64,000 nucleotides of DNA from CAZSNH01 sp052388455 (GTDB lineage Bacteria; Pseudomonadota; Alphaproteobacteria; Rhizobiales; Hyphomicrobiaceae), in NCBI GenBank assembly GCA_052388455.1, contig JBQTIA010000050.1, positions 1 to 64,000 of the forward strand, read 5' to 3'. Below are positions 41,688 through 50,421 of this stretch, piece after piece (position 1 is the stretch's first letter; each line of letters starts with the position of its first letter). A program made the position numbers and the translations under genes. The notes under the pieces were generated by a model. It was not told where the DNA came from, made no database searches, and worked only from the letters and a program-made list of their open reading frames with translations.

Positions 41688-42730
41688 ATCACATGGCGTT
41701 CGCCTGAGGTGCCGAACAGCTCCCCGACCGCGCGTTCGACGCGCACGCCGGAGCCGGCGTCGTCCAGCGGGTTGCGGCGCAGGCGATGGCGCAGGGCCAT
41801 CGGCGCGACGTGCCGCAGGTGAGCATCCTCGATCACATCGCAGCCTTCCAGCGCCGCCAGCGCGCGAGCCGCCCTGACGAGGGTCAGCTCGCCTCGCAGG
41901 CCGTCGGTGCCGAGTTCCAGGCAAAGCCGCGTGGCCCGCTCCAGGGCAGCGTCTGTGGCTTCGATCTCGGCCACTCGGTCGCGGGCGGATGTGATCTGCT
42001 GCTGGATGCGATCCTGATCGGCCTGCCAGCGCACGGCGAAAGATTCGGGATCGCGCTCGAAGGCATCGCGGCGACGCACCACCTCGATCCGGGTCTTCAT
42101 GTCGGTCGGCGTCTTGACCTCGACGGCGAGGCCGAAGCGATCGAGCAGCTGCGGACGCAACTCGCCCTCTTCCGGGTTGCCGCTGCCGACGAGCACGAAC
42201 CGCGCCGGATGGCGGACGCTCAGACCCTCGCGCTCGACCACGTTTTCACCGGAGGCCGCCACGTCCAGCAGCACGTCGACCAGATGGTCCTCCAAGAGAT
42301 TGACTTCGTCGATATAGAGGAAGCCGCGGTTCGCCCGTGCCAGCAGCCCCGGCTCGAACGCCTTTTCTCCTCGCACCAGAGCCCGTTCGAGATCGAGCGC
42401 TCCGACGACGCGATCCTCGGTGGCGCCAAGCGGCATGTCGACGACCGGTACCGGCACGAGGGATGTGGTGCGAGAGGACGCAGTCTCGGCGGCGGCGCAC
42501 TGGGAGCATTTGCGGGCATGCGGCGCCGGATCGCAGTTGAACCGGCACTCGGCGACGACGGGCATCGGGGGGAGCAGATCGGCGAGCGCGCGGACCGCCG
42601 TCGATTTGCCGGTGCCACGGTCGCCGAACACCAGCACACCGCCGACCGTCGGATCGACGGCCGCGATCAGCAGCGCCAGCTTCATCTCGTCCTGACCGAC
42701 GATCGCCGCGAAAGGAAACAGTGCAGCCAT
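41684..42730 (-). CDS. bchI: Magnesium chelatase ATPase subunit I
   Basis: 348 residues. AAA+ ATPase: FPFAAIVGQDEMKLALLIAA, Walker A GVLVFGDRGTGKSTAVRALA, Walker B GFLYIDEVNLLEDHLVDVLL, sensor region PARFVLVGSGNPEEGELRPQ and DRFGLAVEVKTPTDMKTRIE. Works with BchD and BchH in magnesium insertion, the first committed step of bacteriochlorophyll synthesis. Lies 15 bases after ispH and overlaps bchD by 4 bases. Confidence 0.96.
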   Translation of the reverse strand: MAALFPFAAIVGQDEMKLALLIAAVDPTVGGVLVFGDRGTGKSTAVRALADLLPPMPVVAECRFNCDPAPHARKCSQCAAAETASSRTTSLVPVPVVDMPLGATEDRVVGALDLERALVRGEKAFEPGLLARANRGFLYIDEVNLLEDHLVDVLLDVAASGENVVEREGLSVRHPARFVLVGSGNPEEGELRPQLLDRFGLAVEVKTPTDMKTRIEVVRRRDAFERDPESFAVRWQADQDRIQQQITSARDRVAEIEATDAALERATRLCLELGTDGLRGELTLVRAARALAALEGCDVIEDAHLRHVAPMALRHRLRRNPLDDAGSGVRVERAVGELFGTSGERHVI

Positions 42731-42745
42731 AGATGAGACCCCCGC

Positions 42746-43729
42746 TTATTCCGCCGGCAGCAACGACATCGAAACCGCGCCGGCCGGCCGGGTCAGCCGG
42801 TCGGGCAGGCGAAAATGCACGTGCTCGTCGGCGCCGTCCTGCGTCTCGACGGAGAGGCTGCGCAGCGTGGCCAGCCGGTCGATGACGGCACATACGATCG
42901 TTTCCGGCGTCGAAGCGCCCGCGGTGAGGCCGAGCGTATCGACTCCGGCGAGCCATGCGGGATCGATGGCCGAGGGATCGTCGATCAGGTGACTGGTGAC
43001 GCCGGCCTGATCGCCCATTTCGCGGAGCCGGTTGGCGTTCGAGCTGTTGGGCGAGCCGACGACGAGCAGAAGCTGCACGTGCCTTGCCAATTCCAGCACC
43101 GCCTTCTGCCGGTTTTGCGTCGCGTAGCAGATGTTGCGCGTGTCGGGCCCGACGATGGCCGGAAAGCGCCGCTTCAGGGCCGCCACGATGTCCTTCGTAT
43201 CGAGCACGCTCAGCGTCGTCTGCGTGATGAAGGCAACGCGCTCGGGATCGGCCACCTGGAGCGCATTCACGTCTTCGATGTCGGCTACCACGTGCACCCG
43301 GCCCGCGATCTGCCCCAGCGTGCCTTCGACCTCGGCGTGACCGGCATGACCGATGAGCACGATGTCAAAGCCGCGCTCGGCGTAGCTGCGGCCTTCCTTG
43401 TGCACCTTGCGGACGAGGGGACAGGTGGCATCGATCACGTCGAGCCGTCGTCCAGACGCCTCGGCTTCGACCGCTTTGGAGACGCCATGCGCCGAGAATA
43501 CGGTGACGGCACCTTCGGGAATAGAGTCGGTCTCGTCGACGAAGATCGCGCCCTTCGATTTCAGACGCTCGACCACGTGGCGGTTGTGCACGATTTCGTG
43601 GCGGACGTAGACCGGCGATCCGAACATCTCGATCGTGCGCTCGACAATGTCGATAGCACGCACGACCCCGGCGCAGAAGCCGCGGGGTCTAGCCAAGATT
43701 ACACGCAAATGTGTCAAGCTGGCTTGCAT
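42746..43729 (-). CDS. ispH: 4-hydroxy-3-methylbut-2-enyl diphosphate reductase
   Basis: 327 residues from the ATG at 43729 (MQASLTHLRVILARP). Last enzyme of the MEP pathway, giving IPP and DMAPP. The three cysteines for the 4Fe-4S cluster are in ARPRGFCAGVVRAIDIVERT, DVIDATCPLVRKVHKEGRSY and RNICYATQNRQKAVLELARH; VVGSPNSSNANRLREMGDQA is also conserved. Its location between the HAD/CBS gene and bchI ties isoprenoid supply to pigment synthesis. A second housekeeping copy may exist. Confidence 0.94.
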   Translation of the reverse strand: MQASLTHLRVILARPRGFCAGVVRAIDIVERTIEMFGSPVYVRHEIVHNRHVVERLKSKGAIFVDETDSIPEGAVTVFSAHGVSKAVEAEASGRRLDVIDATCPLVRKVHKEGRSYAERGFDIVLIGHAGHAEVEGTLGQIAGRVHVVADIEDVNALQVADPERVAFITQTTLSVLDTKDIVAALKRRFPAIVGPDTRNICYATQNRQKAVLELARHVQLLLVVGSPNSSNANRLREMGDQAGVTSHLIDDPSAIDPAWLAGVDTLGLTAGASTPETIVCAVIDRLATLRSLSVETQDGADEHVHFRLPDRLTRPAGAVSMSLLPAE

Positions 43730-43830
43730 GCCTCGGTCATAACACGATGCCGCGGGCCCCGTCACGCACTTTGCGGACGTTTTTGAACGTCGGATTCGTC
43801 GGGTGCGCCGGCCTCGGAAAGGCGCGAAGT

Positions 43831-45057
43831 TCAGCGCCGCGCGATGGCGTAGTCGCGCAAGACGCTCGCCTCGAGCTGCACCTCCTCGAGACGGTGCTTG
43901 AGCACGTCACCGATGGAGATCAGCCCGACCAGGCTGCCGCCTTCAACCACCGGCAGGTGGCGGATGCGCCGCTGGGTCATCACCTTGGAAATTCCGGCGA
44001 TGCTGTCGTCCGGCCCACAGGTGATGACGGCGCGGGTCATCAGATCGGCGACCGCCAGCGCCGCCACCTGGCTGCCGTGCTCCGCCAGTCCGCGCGCCAC
44101 GTCGCGTTCGGAGATGATGCCTTCGATGGCGCCCGACGGCGCGACCACGACCATGGCGCCGACGGCATCGGTCCTGAGCCGCTGGGCCAGGGCCCGGATG
44201 CTTTCGCCGGCCGCGATGGTTTTGACGGCCGATCCCTTGCTCGCGAGGATGTCGGATACGCGCATGACGTCACTCCTATCCAATCCGCTGACCACATCGA
44301 CGATACCGGCATGAACGCGGCCCAAGGCCATCAGCAGCCGGCTCTGATGATCGGGACCCAGCGGCTCGTGCACTGCGCCCGAGGCGTCGGCGATCAGCGC
44401 GGGGAGATCGTCGACGACGAATAAGGCGTCATCGAGAGTATCGCGGCGCGCATAGGCACTGCGGGTGACGACCGCGGACAGCCCGGCGGCCCGTGCCGCG
44501 CCGAGACCTGCCGCGGACGCCTCGATCACGAGGCAGCAGGCCGGCAGCTCGGCCAGCTCGGCCAGCGCCCGGCGGTAGGGCGCATCGGAGGAGTCATCGC
44601 CTGGCTGCCGGCAGGCAAAAGCCGCGAAGCCGTCGCGCCCATCCTTGCCGAGGCACGCAGCGATCAACTGGTCCACTTCCTTGGCATTCAACTGGCTGAC
44701 CAGACCGAGGCGCACGCCCTCGCGCCGTGCCGCAGCAAGCAGCGCCGCCATGCCGCTGCGCAGTGTGAGGCGGCCCGGCTCCAGATGTTCGGCGAAAGCT
44801 GAAATAGCGCGTCGCTGCAGGGCCTCGACCAGCGGCGGCAGGTCGCTCGTCTCCCGCTTGGCGCGATAGCGCTCGAGGACAAAGTGCGCGAGCCGCTCGT
44901 CGCGAGTCGGCAAGGACCATAGTCCGGTGAAGTCCGCACGGGCGCACGACCAGTCGAATCCGGCCTCCTCGAACACCCGATTAAGGGTCTGCCGTTCGGC
45001 CTCGCCGGTATCGACCAGCGCACCGTCCGCCCGGATGATGATGGCGCGAAGGGTCAT
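43831..45057 (-). CDS. HAD-like domain fused to a CBS pair; catalytic residues lost
   Basis: 408 residues. Residues 1-225 follow the CbbY/beta-phosphoglucomutase HAD fold: AIIIRADGALVDTGEAERQT corresponds to the DxDGTL(V)DTE motif, but the nucleophile Asp is Arg9. Motif II Ser121 remains (LGLVSQLN). The Lys of motif III is absent, and in motif IV CLVIEASAAGLGAARAAG the acidic residue is Ala. Residues 265-395 are two CBS motifs (GIISERDVARGLAEHG, RRIRHLPVVEGGSLVGLISI). The HAD part is thus probably non-catalytic. The CBS half is paralogous to the puf-operon CBS protein. An adenylate-controlled regulatory role is inferred. Confidence 0.85.
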   Translation of the reverse strand: MTLRAIIIRADGALVDTGEAERQTLNRVFEEAGFDWSCARADFTGLWSLPTRDERLAHFVLERYRAKRETSDLPPLVEALQRRAISAFAEHLEPGRLTLRSGMAALLAAARREGVRLGLVSQLNAKEVDQLIAACLGKDGRDGFAAFACRQPGDDSSDAPYRRALAELAELPACCLVIEASAAGLGAARAAGLSAVVTRSAYARRDTLDDALFVVDDLPALIADASGAVHEPLGPDHQSRLLMALGRVHAGIVDVVSGLDRSDVMRVSDILASKGSAVKTIAAGESIRALAQRLRTDAVGAMVVVAPSGAIEGIISERDVARGLAEHGSQVAALAVADLMTRAVITCGPDDSIAGISKVMTQRRIRHLPVVEGGSLVGLISIGDVLKHRLEEVQLEASVLRDYAIARR

Positions 45058-45091
45058 GCGATGGGCCAGCCTTCGACAGTTAGGGCCTCGC

Positions 45092-45367
45092 TCACCCGCG
45101 CCAGCGTTGAGCGAGATCGGCTACGTGAGCAAGCAGCGCCGCGCCGAGGCAGGCCGCCAGCCAGGGCCAATCCGCACCCGTCAAGGCAGCCCGCAAGGCC
45201 AGCACGAGACAGAGCCCGGCGAGAAAATTGGCGACCAGCCGCCTCGGATCGGGACCCACGTCGTAACACCAATGCAGCGCGGCCAACATGAGCCATTCGG
45301 CCACCATCAAACCGATGATGACGTTGGCGATCAATCCGGACTGGAATGCCGCACTCAGCGCGTCCAT
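45092..45367 (-). CDS. Small three-helix membrane protein, unknown function
   Basis: 91 residues with three hydrophobic segments: LIANVIIGLMVAEWLMLAAL, LVANFLAGLCLVLALRAALT and WLAACLGAALLAHVADLAQR. No family name comes to mind. It is 25 bases after bchP and 34 bases before the HAD/CBS gene on the same strand, so it belongs to the ppaA-to-dxs transcript. Clean codon use and tight spacing support a real gene. Confidence 0.75.
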   Translation of the reverse strand: MDALSAAFQSGLIANVIIGLMVAEWLMLAALHWCYDVGPDPRRLVANFLAGLCLVLALRAALTGADWPWLAACLGAALLAHVADLAQRWRG

Positions 45368-45392
45368 GATGCACCGTCACGCAGTACGGGGC

Positions 45393-46598
45393 TCACGGGG
45401 GAACCAAGCCGGTGAGGTGGGCCAGATCCTTGAAGAAGATCTTGATGTGCGCGACCGGCTTGCGGCGCACCAGTTCCTTGTTCATGTACGCGTCCCAGGT
45501 GAGCTTCTGCACGTCAGGGTCTTCGCACATGCTGACGAAGCGCTCGCGCCGCTTGTCGTTGCGGTACCAGAAGTACTGCATGAGACCGAGCACGAAGAAC
45601 ACCTTGCCGTGGGCTTTCATGAACCGCTTGCGGGCCGTGGCGAGCGCCTTCGCGTCGCCCGTGGCCAGGAATTGATCGACCGCCTCGGCCGCGAGCTGGC
45701 CGCCGTACATGGCATAGTAGATGCCTTCGCCGGAGGCCGGTGCAACCACGCCCGCTGCGTCGCCGGCCAGCACGATGTCGCGACCATTGTCCCACTTTCT
45801 CAAGGGGCGCAGCGGAATGGGCGCGCCTTCGCGACGCACCGTCTCGCTCGACTTCAACCCGGCGCTTTCGCGCAGCCCGGCGACGGCGCCCTTGAGCGAG
45901 AAGCCCTTCTGCGCGCTGCCGACGCCGACGCTGGTGGTGTCGCCGTGCGGGAAGACCCAGGCATAGAAGTCGGGTGACAGACCGCCCTGATAGTAGATGT
46001 CGCAGCGGCGGGCATCGAACTCGGCGGCGCAATCAGCGGCCGGCGAGCGAATGATCTCGTGATAGGCGAAGACGTAGGGCATCCGCTCGGCGCCCTTCAC
46101 CGATTGCCGTGCCACCTTCGAGAGCGCGCCGTCGGCACCGATGACGGCGCGGGCGCGGACCGATTGCATCTGCGGCTCGCCCCCCTCCGCGCTGCGGGCC
46201 TCGAAGTGGACGACCGAAACACCGTCTGCATCGCGACTGAGCTTGTCGAACGTCCCATGGCGGCGTTCCGCACCGGCCTTCTCCGCGCGGTCCCGCAGCC
46301 ATTCGTCGAACACGTCGCGGTCGACCATGCCGACGAAGCCGCCGTCGATCGGCATGTCGATGCGCCGGGCCGAGGGCGAGAACATGCGCGCTGAATTGAC
46401 CTTGGCGACCAGCAACTCGTCGGGAATGGCGAAATCGCGGATGAGGCGCGGCGGTATTGCGCCGCCGCAGGGCTTGATGCGCCCCGCCCGGTCGAGCAGC
46501 AGCACGCTCTGGCCGCGGGTTGCGAGCGCGTGGGCGGCCGTCGCACCGGCCGGCCCGCCGCCGACGACGACGACATCAAAGGTTTCTGGTCCGCTCAT
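45393..46598 (-). CDS. bchP: Geranylgeranyl diphosphate/bacteriochlorophyll reductase
   Basis: 401 residues. FAD-dependent enzyme reducing the geranylgeranyl tail of bacteriochlorophyll to phytyl. FAD motif DVVVVGGGPAGATAAHALAT, then VLLLDRAGRIKPCGGAIPPR, VIGADGALSKVARQS and VLAGDAAGVVAPASGEGIYY. GAGGAGGG precedes the ATG. The C-terminal YFWYRNDKRRERFVSMCEDP is typical for BchP. Lies 23 bases after the pucC-like gene. Confidence 0.95.
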   Translation of the reverse strand: MSGPETFDVVVVGGGPAGATAAHALATRGQSVLLLDRAGRIKPCGGAIPPRLIRDFAIPDELLVAKVNSARMFSPSARRIDMPIDGGFVGMVDRDVFDEWLRDRAEKAGAERRHGTFDKLSRDADGVSVVHFEARSAEGGEPQMQSVRARAVIGADGALSKVARQSVKGAERMPYVFAYHEIIRSPAADCAAEFDARRCDIYYQGGLSPDFYAWVFPHGDTTSVGVGSAQKGFSLKGAVAGLRESAGLKSSETVRREGAPIPLRPLRKWDNGRDIVLAGDAAGVVAPASGEGIYYAMYGGQLAAEAVDQFLATGDAKALATARKRFMKAHGKVFFVLGLMQYFWYRNDKRRERFVSMCEDPDVQKLTWDAYMNKELVRRKPVAHIKIFFKDLAHLTGLVPP

Positions 46599-46621
46599 CG
46601 ATCCCTCCTCGTCGCCTCAAG

Positions 46622-47950
46622 TCATGCTGGTGAAAACCGCCGGCTGGCGGCAACTGCGGTCCTGTCGCGAACCAGCCGGGCGGCCAGCCAGGCCGCGATG
46701 AGAAACAGCACGCCTTCGGTTGCAAAGACTGCGCCGTAGGCTGCGGCCGGTTCGTCGAGCACGCGCCGGGCGACGTCGATGGCAACAGTGCCGATGAAGC
46801 CTCCGAGCCCGAAGGCCATCGCCTGTGCCGCACCCCACAGTCCCATGCGCGTGCCCTCGCGCGACTCGCGGCCCGATCCCGCCAGCATCATCATCGAACC
46901 GATGGCTGCGACGGCAAATGCGCCGTTGGCCGCTCCGAGTGCGAACACTGCGGCATAGAGCGACCACAGCGGCCCGGCGATCCCGACCACCGCCAGAGCG
47001 ATGAGTGCGAGGGCCGAGGCGACGCAACCGCCGACGGTCCAGCCCCGCATCGAGCCCAGCCGCGTGCCGGCGCAGACGCTGCCGATGACGCCCGACGTCA
47101 GCATTCCGAGAAAAACGCCCTGATGCTGAACTCCGGAGAGCTTCGTCGTCTCTCCGGGCGTCAGGTTGAACACCAGTCCCGCGAAAGGCTCGAGGATGAG
47201 ATCCTGCGCGTTGTAGGCGAGCATGGCGACGAACACGAACAGTGCAAATCTGCGCGATTCCGGTTCCGCCCACACCTCGCCGATCGCTTCGCTGAAGGCC
47301 GGCGCTGGCACACTGTTCGCTGCGCGCGGCATCGTCTCGACGCGTGAAACTTGTCCTTCCAGCCCCCAGACGGCTGCAACCGTCACCAGAAACGCCGCAG
47401 CGACCACCATGGCCGCAACCGAGACAAGACGCTCGAACGAGAAGGGTTCGATCAGCGTGCCGATGACCATGCTCGTCACCACGATGCCGGCGATCATCAT
47501 CAGCCAGACGATGGCGGCGGCGATGGAGCGGCGCCCGGGAGCGACGCGGGTTGCGAGCAGGGCCAGCAGATTGGTGCCGCATGCGCCGACTCCGATGCCG
47601 ATCAGCGTATAAGCCGCGATGGCGGCACCGAGCCCCAACGCAAAGCTGGTCGACATGAGGGCGGTCGCTCCCGCGGCTCCTGCACCACCGAGCGCCAGCA
47701 CGGCCATGCCGCCGATGATCCAAGGTGTACGCCGACCGCCGACGTCCGAACCGTACCCCCAGCGCGGTCTCAGCGCCTGAATGGCGTAATGCAGAGCCAC
47801 CAGCGCACCCGGCAGCATCGCGGCGAGGGCCAGTTCGACCACCATCACGCGATTGAGCGTCGAATTGGTGATGGCCACGATCGATCCCAGCGACGTCTGC
47901 ACGAGGCCGAGGCGCACGATCCCAACCCAGCCCAGGTGAGCGGCGCTCAT
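46622..47950 (-). CDS. PucC-family transporter-like protein next to bchG/bchP
   Basis: 442 residues from the ATG at 47950, overlapping the bchG stop (ATGA). MFS fold with 12 helices. The opening IVRLGLVQTSLGSIVAITNS then TLNRVMVVELALAAMLPGAL is the PucC/LhaA/Bch2 signature, and RPRWGYGSDVGGRRTPWIIG follows. In other purple bacteria the gene between bchG and bchP (bch2, ORF428) is thought to handle bacteriochlorophyll delivery or light-harvesting assembly. The frame beginning at 48196 runs through bchG and is not used. Confidence 0.88.
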   Translation of the reverse strand: MSAAHLGWVGIVRLGLVQTSLGSIVAITNSTLNRVMVVELALAAMLPGALVALHYAIQALRPRWGYGSDVGGRRTPWIIGGMAVLALGGAGAAGATALMSTSFALGLGAAIAAYTLIGIGVGACGTNLLALLATRVAPGRRSIAAAIVWLMMIAGIVVTSMVIGTLIEPFSFERLVSVAAMVVAAAFLVTVAAVWGLEGQVSRVETMPRAANSVPAPAFSEAIGEVWAEPESRRFALFVFVAMLAYNAQDLILEPFAGLVFNLTPGETTKLSGVQHQGVFLGMLTSGVIGSVCAGTRLGSMRGWTVGGCVASALALIALAVVGIAGPLWSLYAAVFALGAANGAFAVAAIGSMMMLAGSGRESREGTRMGLWGAAQAMAFGLGGFIGTVAIDVARRVLDEPAAAYGAVFATEGVLFLIAAWLAARLVRDRTAVAASRRFSPA

Positions 47951-48870
47951 GTTGCGCCCCCGGCGAGGGTTGCCATGCCGCGCACGGCGAAGGCGCTGAT
48001 CATCATGCCGCTGACGTAGAGCGTGATACCGGTGGCGTTGTACCAGGGGGCCAGACCGCGCGGGTCCTTCACCAGCCGGCTCATCAGCCAGAGCTGCGTC
48101 GCGAGCACGGCGCCGACCGCGAGGGCGTGCCACGGCCGGTCCCATGACGCCAGCAGCGCCACGACCACGACCTGCGGCAGCGCCATCATCCAGCACGCCA
48201 CGCGAGCGGCACGATCAGGTCCGAGTTGAACGGGGAGCGAGCGCACGCCCATCTGGCGATCACCCTCGATCGACTTGAAGTCGTTCAAGGTCATGATGCC
48301 GTGGGCGCCGAAACTGTAGAGCGCGGCCAGCGCCAGGATCGGCCAGCCCGGCAACTGCCCCGAAAGCACCAGCGCGCCGGTGAACCACGCGAGACCTTCA
48401 TAGCAGAGCGCGACGGCGGCATTGCCCCACCAGCCGTTCTGCTTGAGCCGCAGCGGCGGTGCGCTGTAGGCCCAGGCGAGCACCAGTCCGAACGCGGTGC
48501 CGCCCACGCCCCACACGCCCATCGTCGTCGAGACCGCCAGCGACAGCAGGGTCCAGAAAATTGCGATGTTGAGGCCCCAGCGGCCGGGCACGCGGCCGGA
48601 GGGGATGGGCCGGTGCGGCTCGTTGATGGCATCGACGTGGCGGTCGAACCAGTCGTTGACGGCCTGACTGGTGCCGCAGACGAGCGGTCCGGCGAGAAGA
48701 ATTCCGATGGCGACGAGATCCCAGCGGGCGCCGGGACCGGAAGCCGGCATGCCCGAGGAAACGACACCGCAGCCGAGCGCCCACATCGGGGGGAACCATG
48801 TGATCGGCTTCAGCAGCTCGACCACGGCTCCAGGGTCCGGACGCGACACTGTCAGCGCGGGATTTGCCAT
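47947..48870 (-). CDS. bchG: Bacteriochlorophyll synthase (polyprenyltransferase)
   Basis: 307 residues from the ATG at 48870. UbiA-type membrane enzyme that esterifies bacteriochlorophyllide a with geranylgeranyl diphosphate. Aspartate motif in GTSQAVNDWFDRHVDAINEP then RPIPSGRVPGRWGLNIAIFW; the second motif is in AHGIMTLNDFKSIEGDRQMG. A TTG six bases upstream is a weaker start. The 80-base gap to ppsR carries a triple PpsR-type operator (48888-48918). Confidence 0.95.
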   Translation of the reverse strand: MANPALTVSRPDPGAVVELLKPITWFPPMWALGCGVVSSGMPASGPGARWDLVAIGILLAGPLVCGTSQAVNDWFDRHVDAINEPHRPIPSGRVPGRWGLNIAIFWTLLSLAVSTTMGVWGVGGTAFGLVLAWAYSAPPLRLKQNGWWGNAAVALCYEGLAWFTGALVLSGQLPGWPILALAALYSFGAHGIMTLNDFKSIEGDRQMGVRSLPVQLGPDRAARVACWMMALPQVVVVALLASWDRPWHALAVGAVLATQLWLMSRLVKDPRGLAPWYNATGITLYVSGMMISAFAVRGMATLAGGAT

Positions 48871-48887
48871 ACCCAAACGCTAAACTC

Positions 48888-48918
48888 TGACAGCCATAAG
48901 TGTCAATCGTGTTTTACA
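48888..48918 (-). promoter_or_regulatory. PpsR-type triple operator between ppsR and bchG
   Basis: TGACA (48888-48892), TGTCA (48901-48905) and TTACA (48914-48918) are 13 bases apart; TGT-N12-ACA at 48901-48918 fits the PpsR/CrtJ consensus. A further TGACA starts at 48921. The site is 18-48 bases before the bchG start and directly behind the ppsR stop. Confidence 0.78.
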
Positions 48919-48950
48919 GGTGACAGCTTCGGCCGGACTGCTCCAGCCGC

Positions 48951-50390
48951 TCAGCCGCCGCTCGCGGAATCGAGATCGCCGAGGCCATGGCGGCGCAGCT
49001 TGGAGTACAGGCCCTGGCGGCTGAGACCCAGCATCTCCGCGGCGGATGCGCGGTTGTCCCCGGTCAGCTCCAGCGCGGCCTCGATGCACAGCCGCTCGAT
49101 CATATCGGTCGATTCCCTGACCAGATCCTTGAGGCTGACGCGGCCGACCAGCTCGGTCAGCTGCTCGACCGAGCGCGGCAGGGCACGCCGGCCGTTGATG
49201 ACGGGCTCCACCCGGCGCCCGACCACGCGGATGGTGATGCCGAAGCACGGCGTGTCGCTGCTCGTCACCGAGACGGCGGAAATTTCCACGTCCTCCGTCG
49301 AGCCGTACTCGCCGCGCACGACGGTGGCGAAGTTCCGGACATGACCGTTATCGCGCAGGTTGCGCATCAGCACGTTGACATCGACGGCGTGGCGGCCGAG
49401 CCAGCGGTCCACGGGCTCACCGCGAACCTGATCCTCGGTGGCGATCTGCACCAGATCGAGAAACGCCGTGTTGGCGACCAGAATGCGCTGCTCTTCGTCG
49501 GTGACGAGGAAACCGTCGGGAAGCTGCTGCACCACATCCATCAGACTGGAATTGCTGCGTGGTGTCCACATCCGTTCGGCTTCTGCCGGCGCCAGTCGCA
49601 CGAGGAACAACGCACCGCTCTCCTGCCGGAACAGAGACGCCTCCATCCGGATCTCGAGCTTGCTGTCGTCGAACCTGGCCTTGACCTCGTCGGCACGTCC
49701 GGCTTTGCGCACGGCCGAGAGGTGGGCCTCGACCTTTTTCTGACTGTCGGAGGAGAACACGTCGACGAACGGGCGACCGCTGAGCTTCTTCACCGACTTG
49801 CCGATGAGCCGGGAGGCGGCTGGATTGACCTCGACGATGCGGCCCGTTCCGGCCTCGACGATGAGCACCGCTTCGGAGGCGATCTGGAACAGCAGGCGAT
49901 AGCGCGTCTCGGCATGCCGCAGGCGAGCGTACTCGCGCTCCATGGACTGCTGAGCTTCCATCAGGCGCTGCTGCAGAGAGGCAACCGTTCTCAGATCGCG
50001 GCCGATGACGACGACGCGGCCGCTCGGCCCCACCTGCACGGCCGAATAGCGGATTGGCACGTCGACGCCGCGGGCCGAGGGATGGTTCACCTGCCGCCAG
50101 CGCGGCGTCGCAGCCGAGGCAGCGTCGCGCAGCAACTCCTCGACCTTGGGCCGGCTCTCGACGGTGACCGTCTCGATCCACCGCTGTCCGACCCACTCGC
50201 TGTAGCCTTCCCGCGAGAGATCATCGCTCCCGAAGGCCACATCGCGCACAACGCCTTTCGAATCCAACACCAGCGCCACGTCCGACGCCGCGGCAATTAC
50301 CTTGGCGGCTTCGTCAGCTTCCAGATCGCCGAGCGTGCGTCTCGGCGAGCGGAATTGATCCACGACTTTTCGCGCAACCCGTTGGTCCAT
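48951..50390 (-). CDS. ppsR: Photosynthesis gene repressor PpsR/CrtJ
   Basis: 479 residues. N-terminal region, then PAS domains (about 160-270 with YRLLFQIASEAVLIVEAGTG and 280-400 with LPDGFLVTDEEQRILVANTA), a linker, and a Fis-type HTH at the C-terminus (NRASAAEMLGLSRQGLYSKL). Cys435 in MIERLCIEAALELTG corresponds to the redox-active cysteine beside the HTH in CrtJ/PpsR. It represses bch, crt and puf promoters at TGT-N12-ACA under oxygen. PpaA is encoded just upstream in the same operon. Confidence 0.95.
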   Translation of the reverse strand: MDQRVARKVVDQFRSPRRTLGDLEADEAAKVIAAASDVALVLDSKGVVRDVAFGSDDLSREGYSEWVGQRWIETVTVESRPKVEELLRDAASAATPRWRQVNHPSARGVDVPIRYSAVQVGPSGRVVVIGRDLRTVASLQQRLMEAQQSMEREYARLRHAETRYRLLFQIASEAVLIVEAGTGRIVEVNPAASRLIGKSVKKLSGRPFVDVFSSDSQKKVEAHLSAVRKAGRADEVKARFDDSKLEIRMEASLFRQESGALFLVRLAPAEAERMWTPRSNSSLMDVVQQLPDGFLVTDEEQRILVANTAFLDLVQIATEDQVRGEPVDRWLGRHAVDVNVLMRNLRDNGHVRNFATVVRGEYGSTEDVEISAVSVTSSDTPCFGITIRVVGRRVEPVINGRRALPRSVEQLTELVGRVSLKDLVRESTDMIERLCIEAALELTGDNRASAAEMLGLSRQGLYSKLRRHGLGDLDSASGG

Positions 50391-50421
50391 AGCGGCGCGT
50401 GTGTCCTATTCCCGAGCCCGG

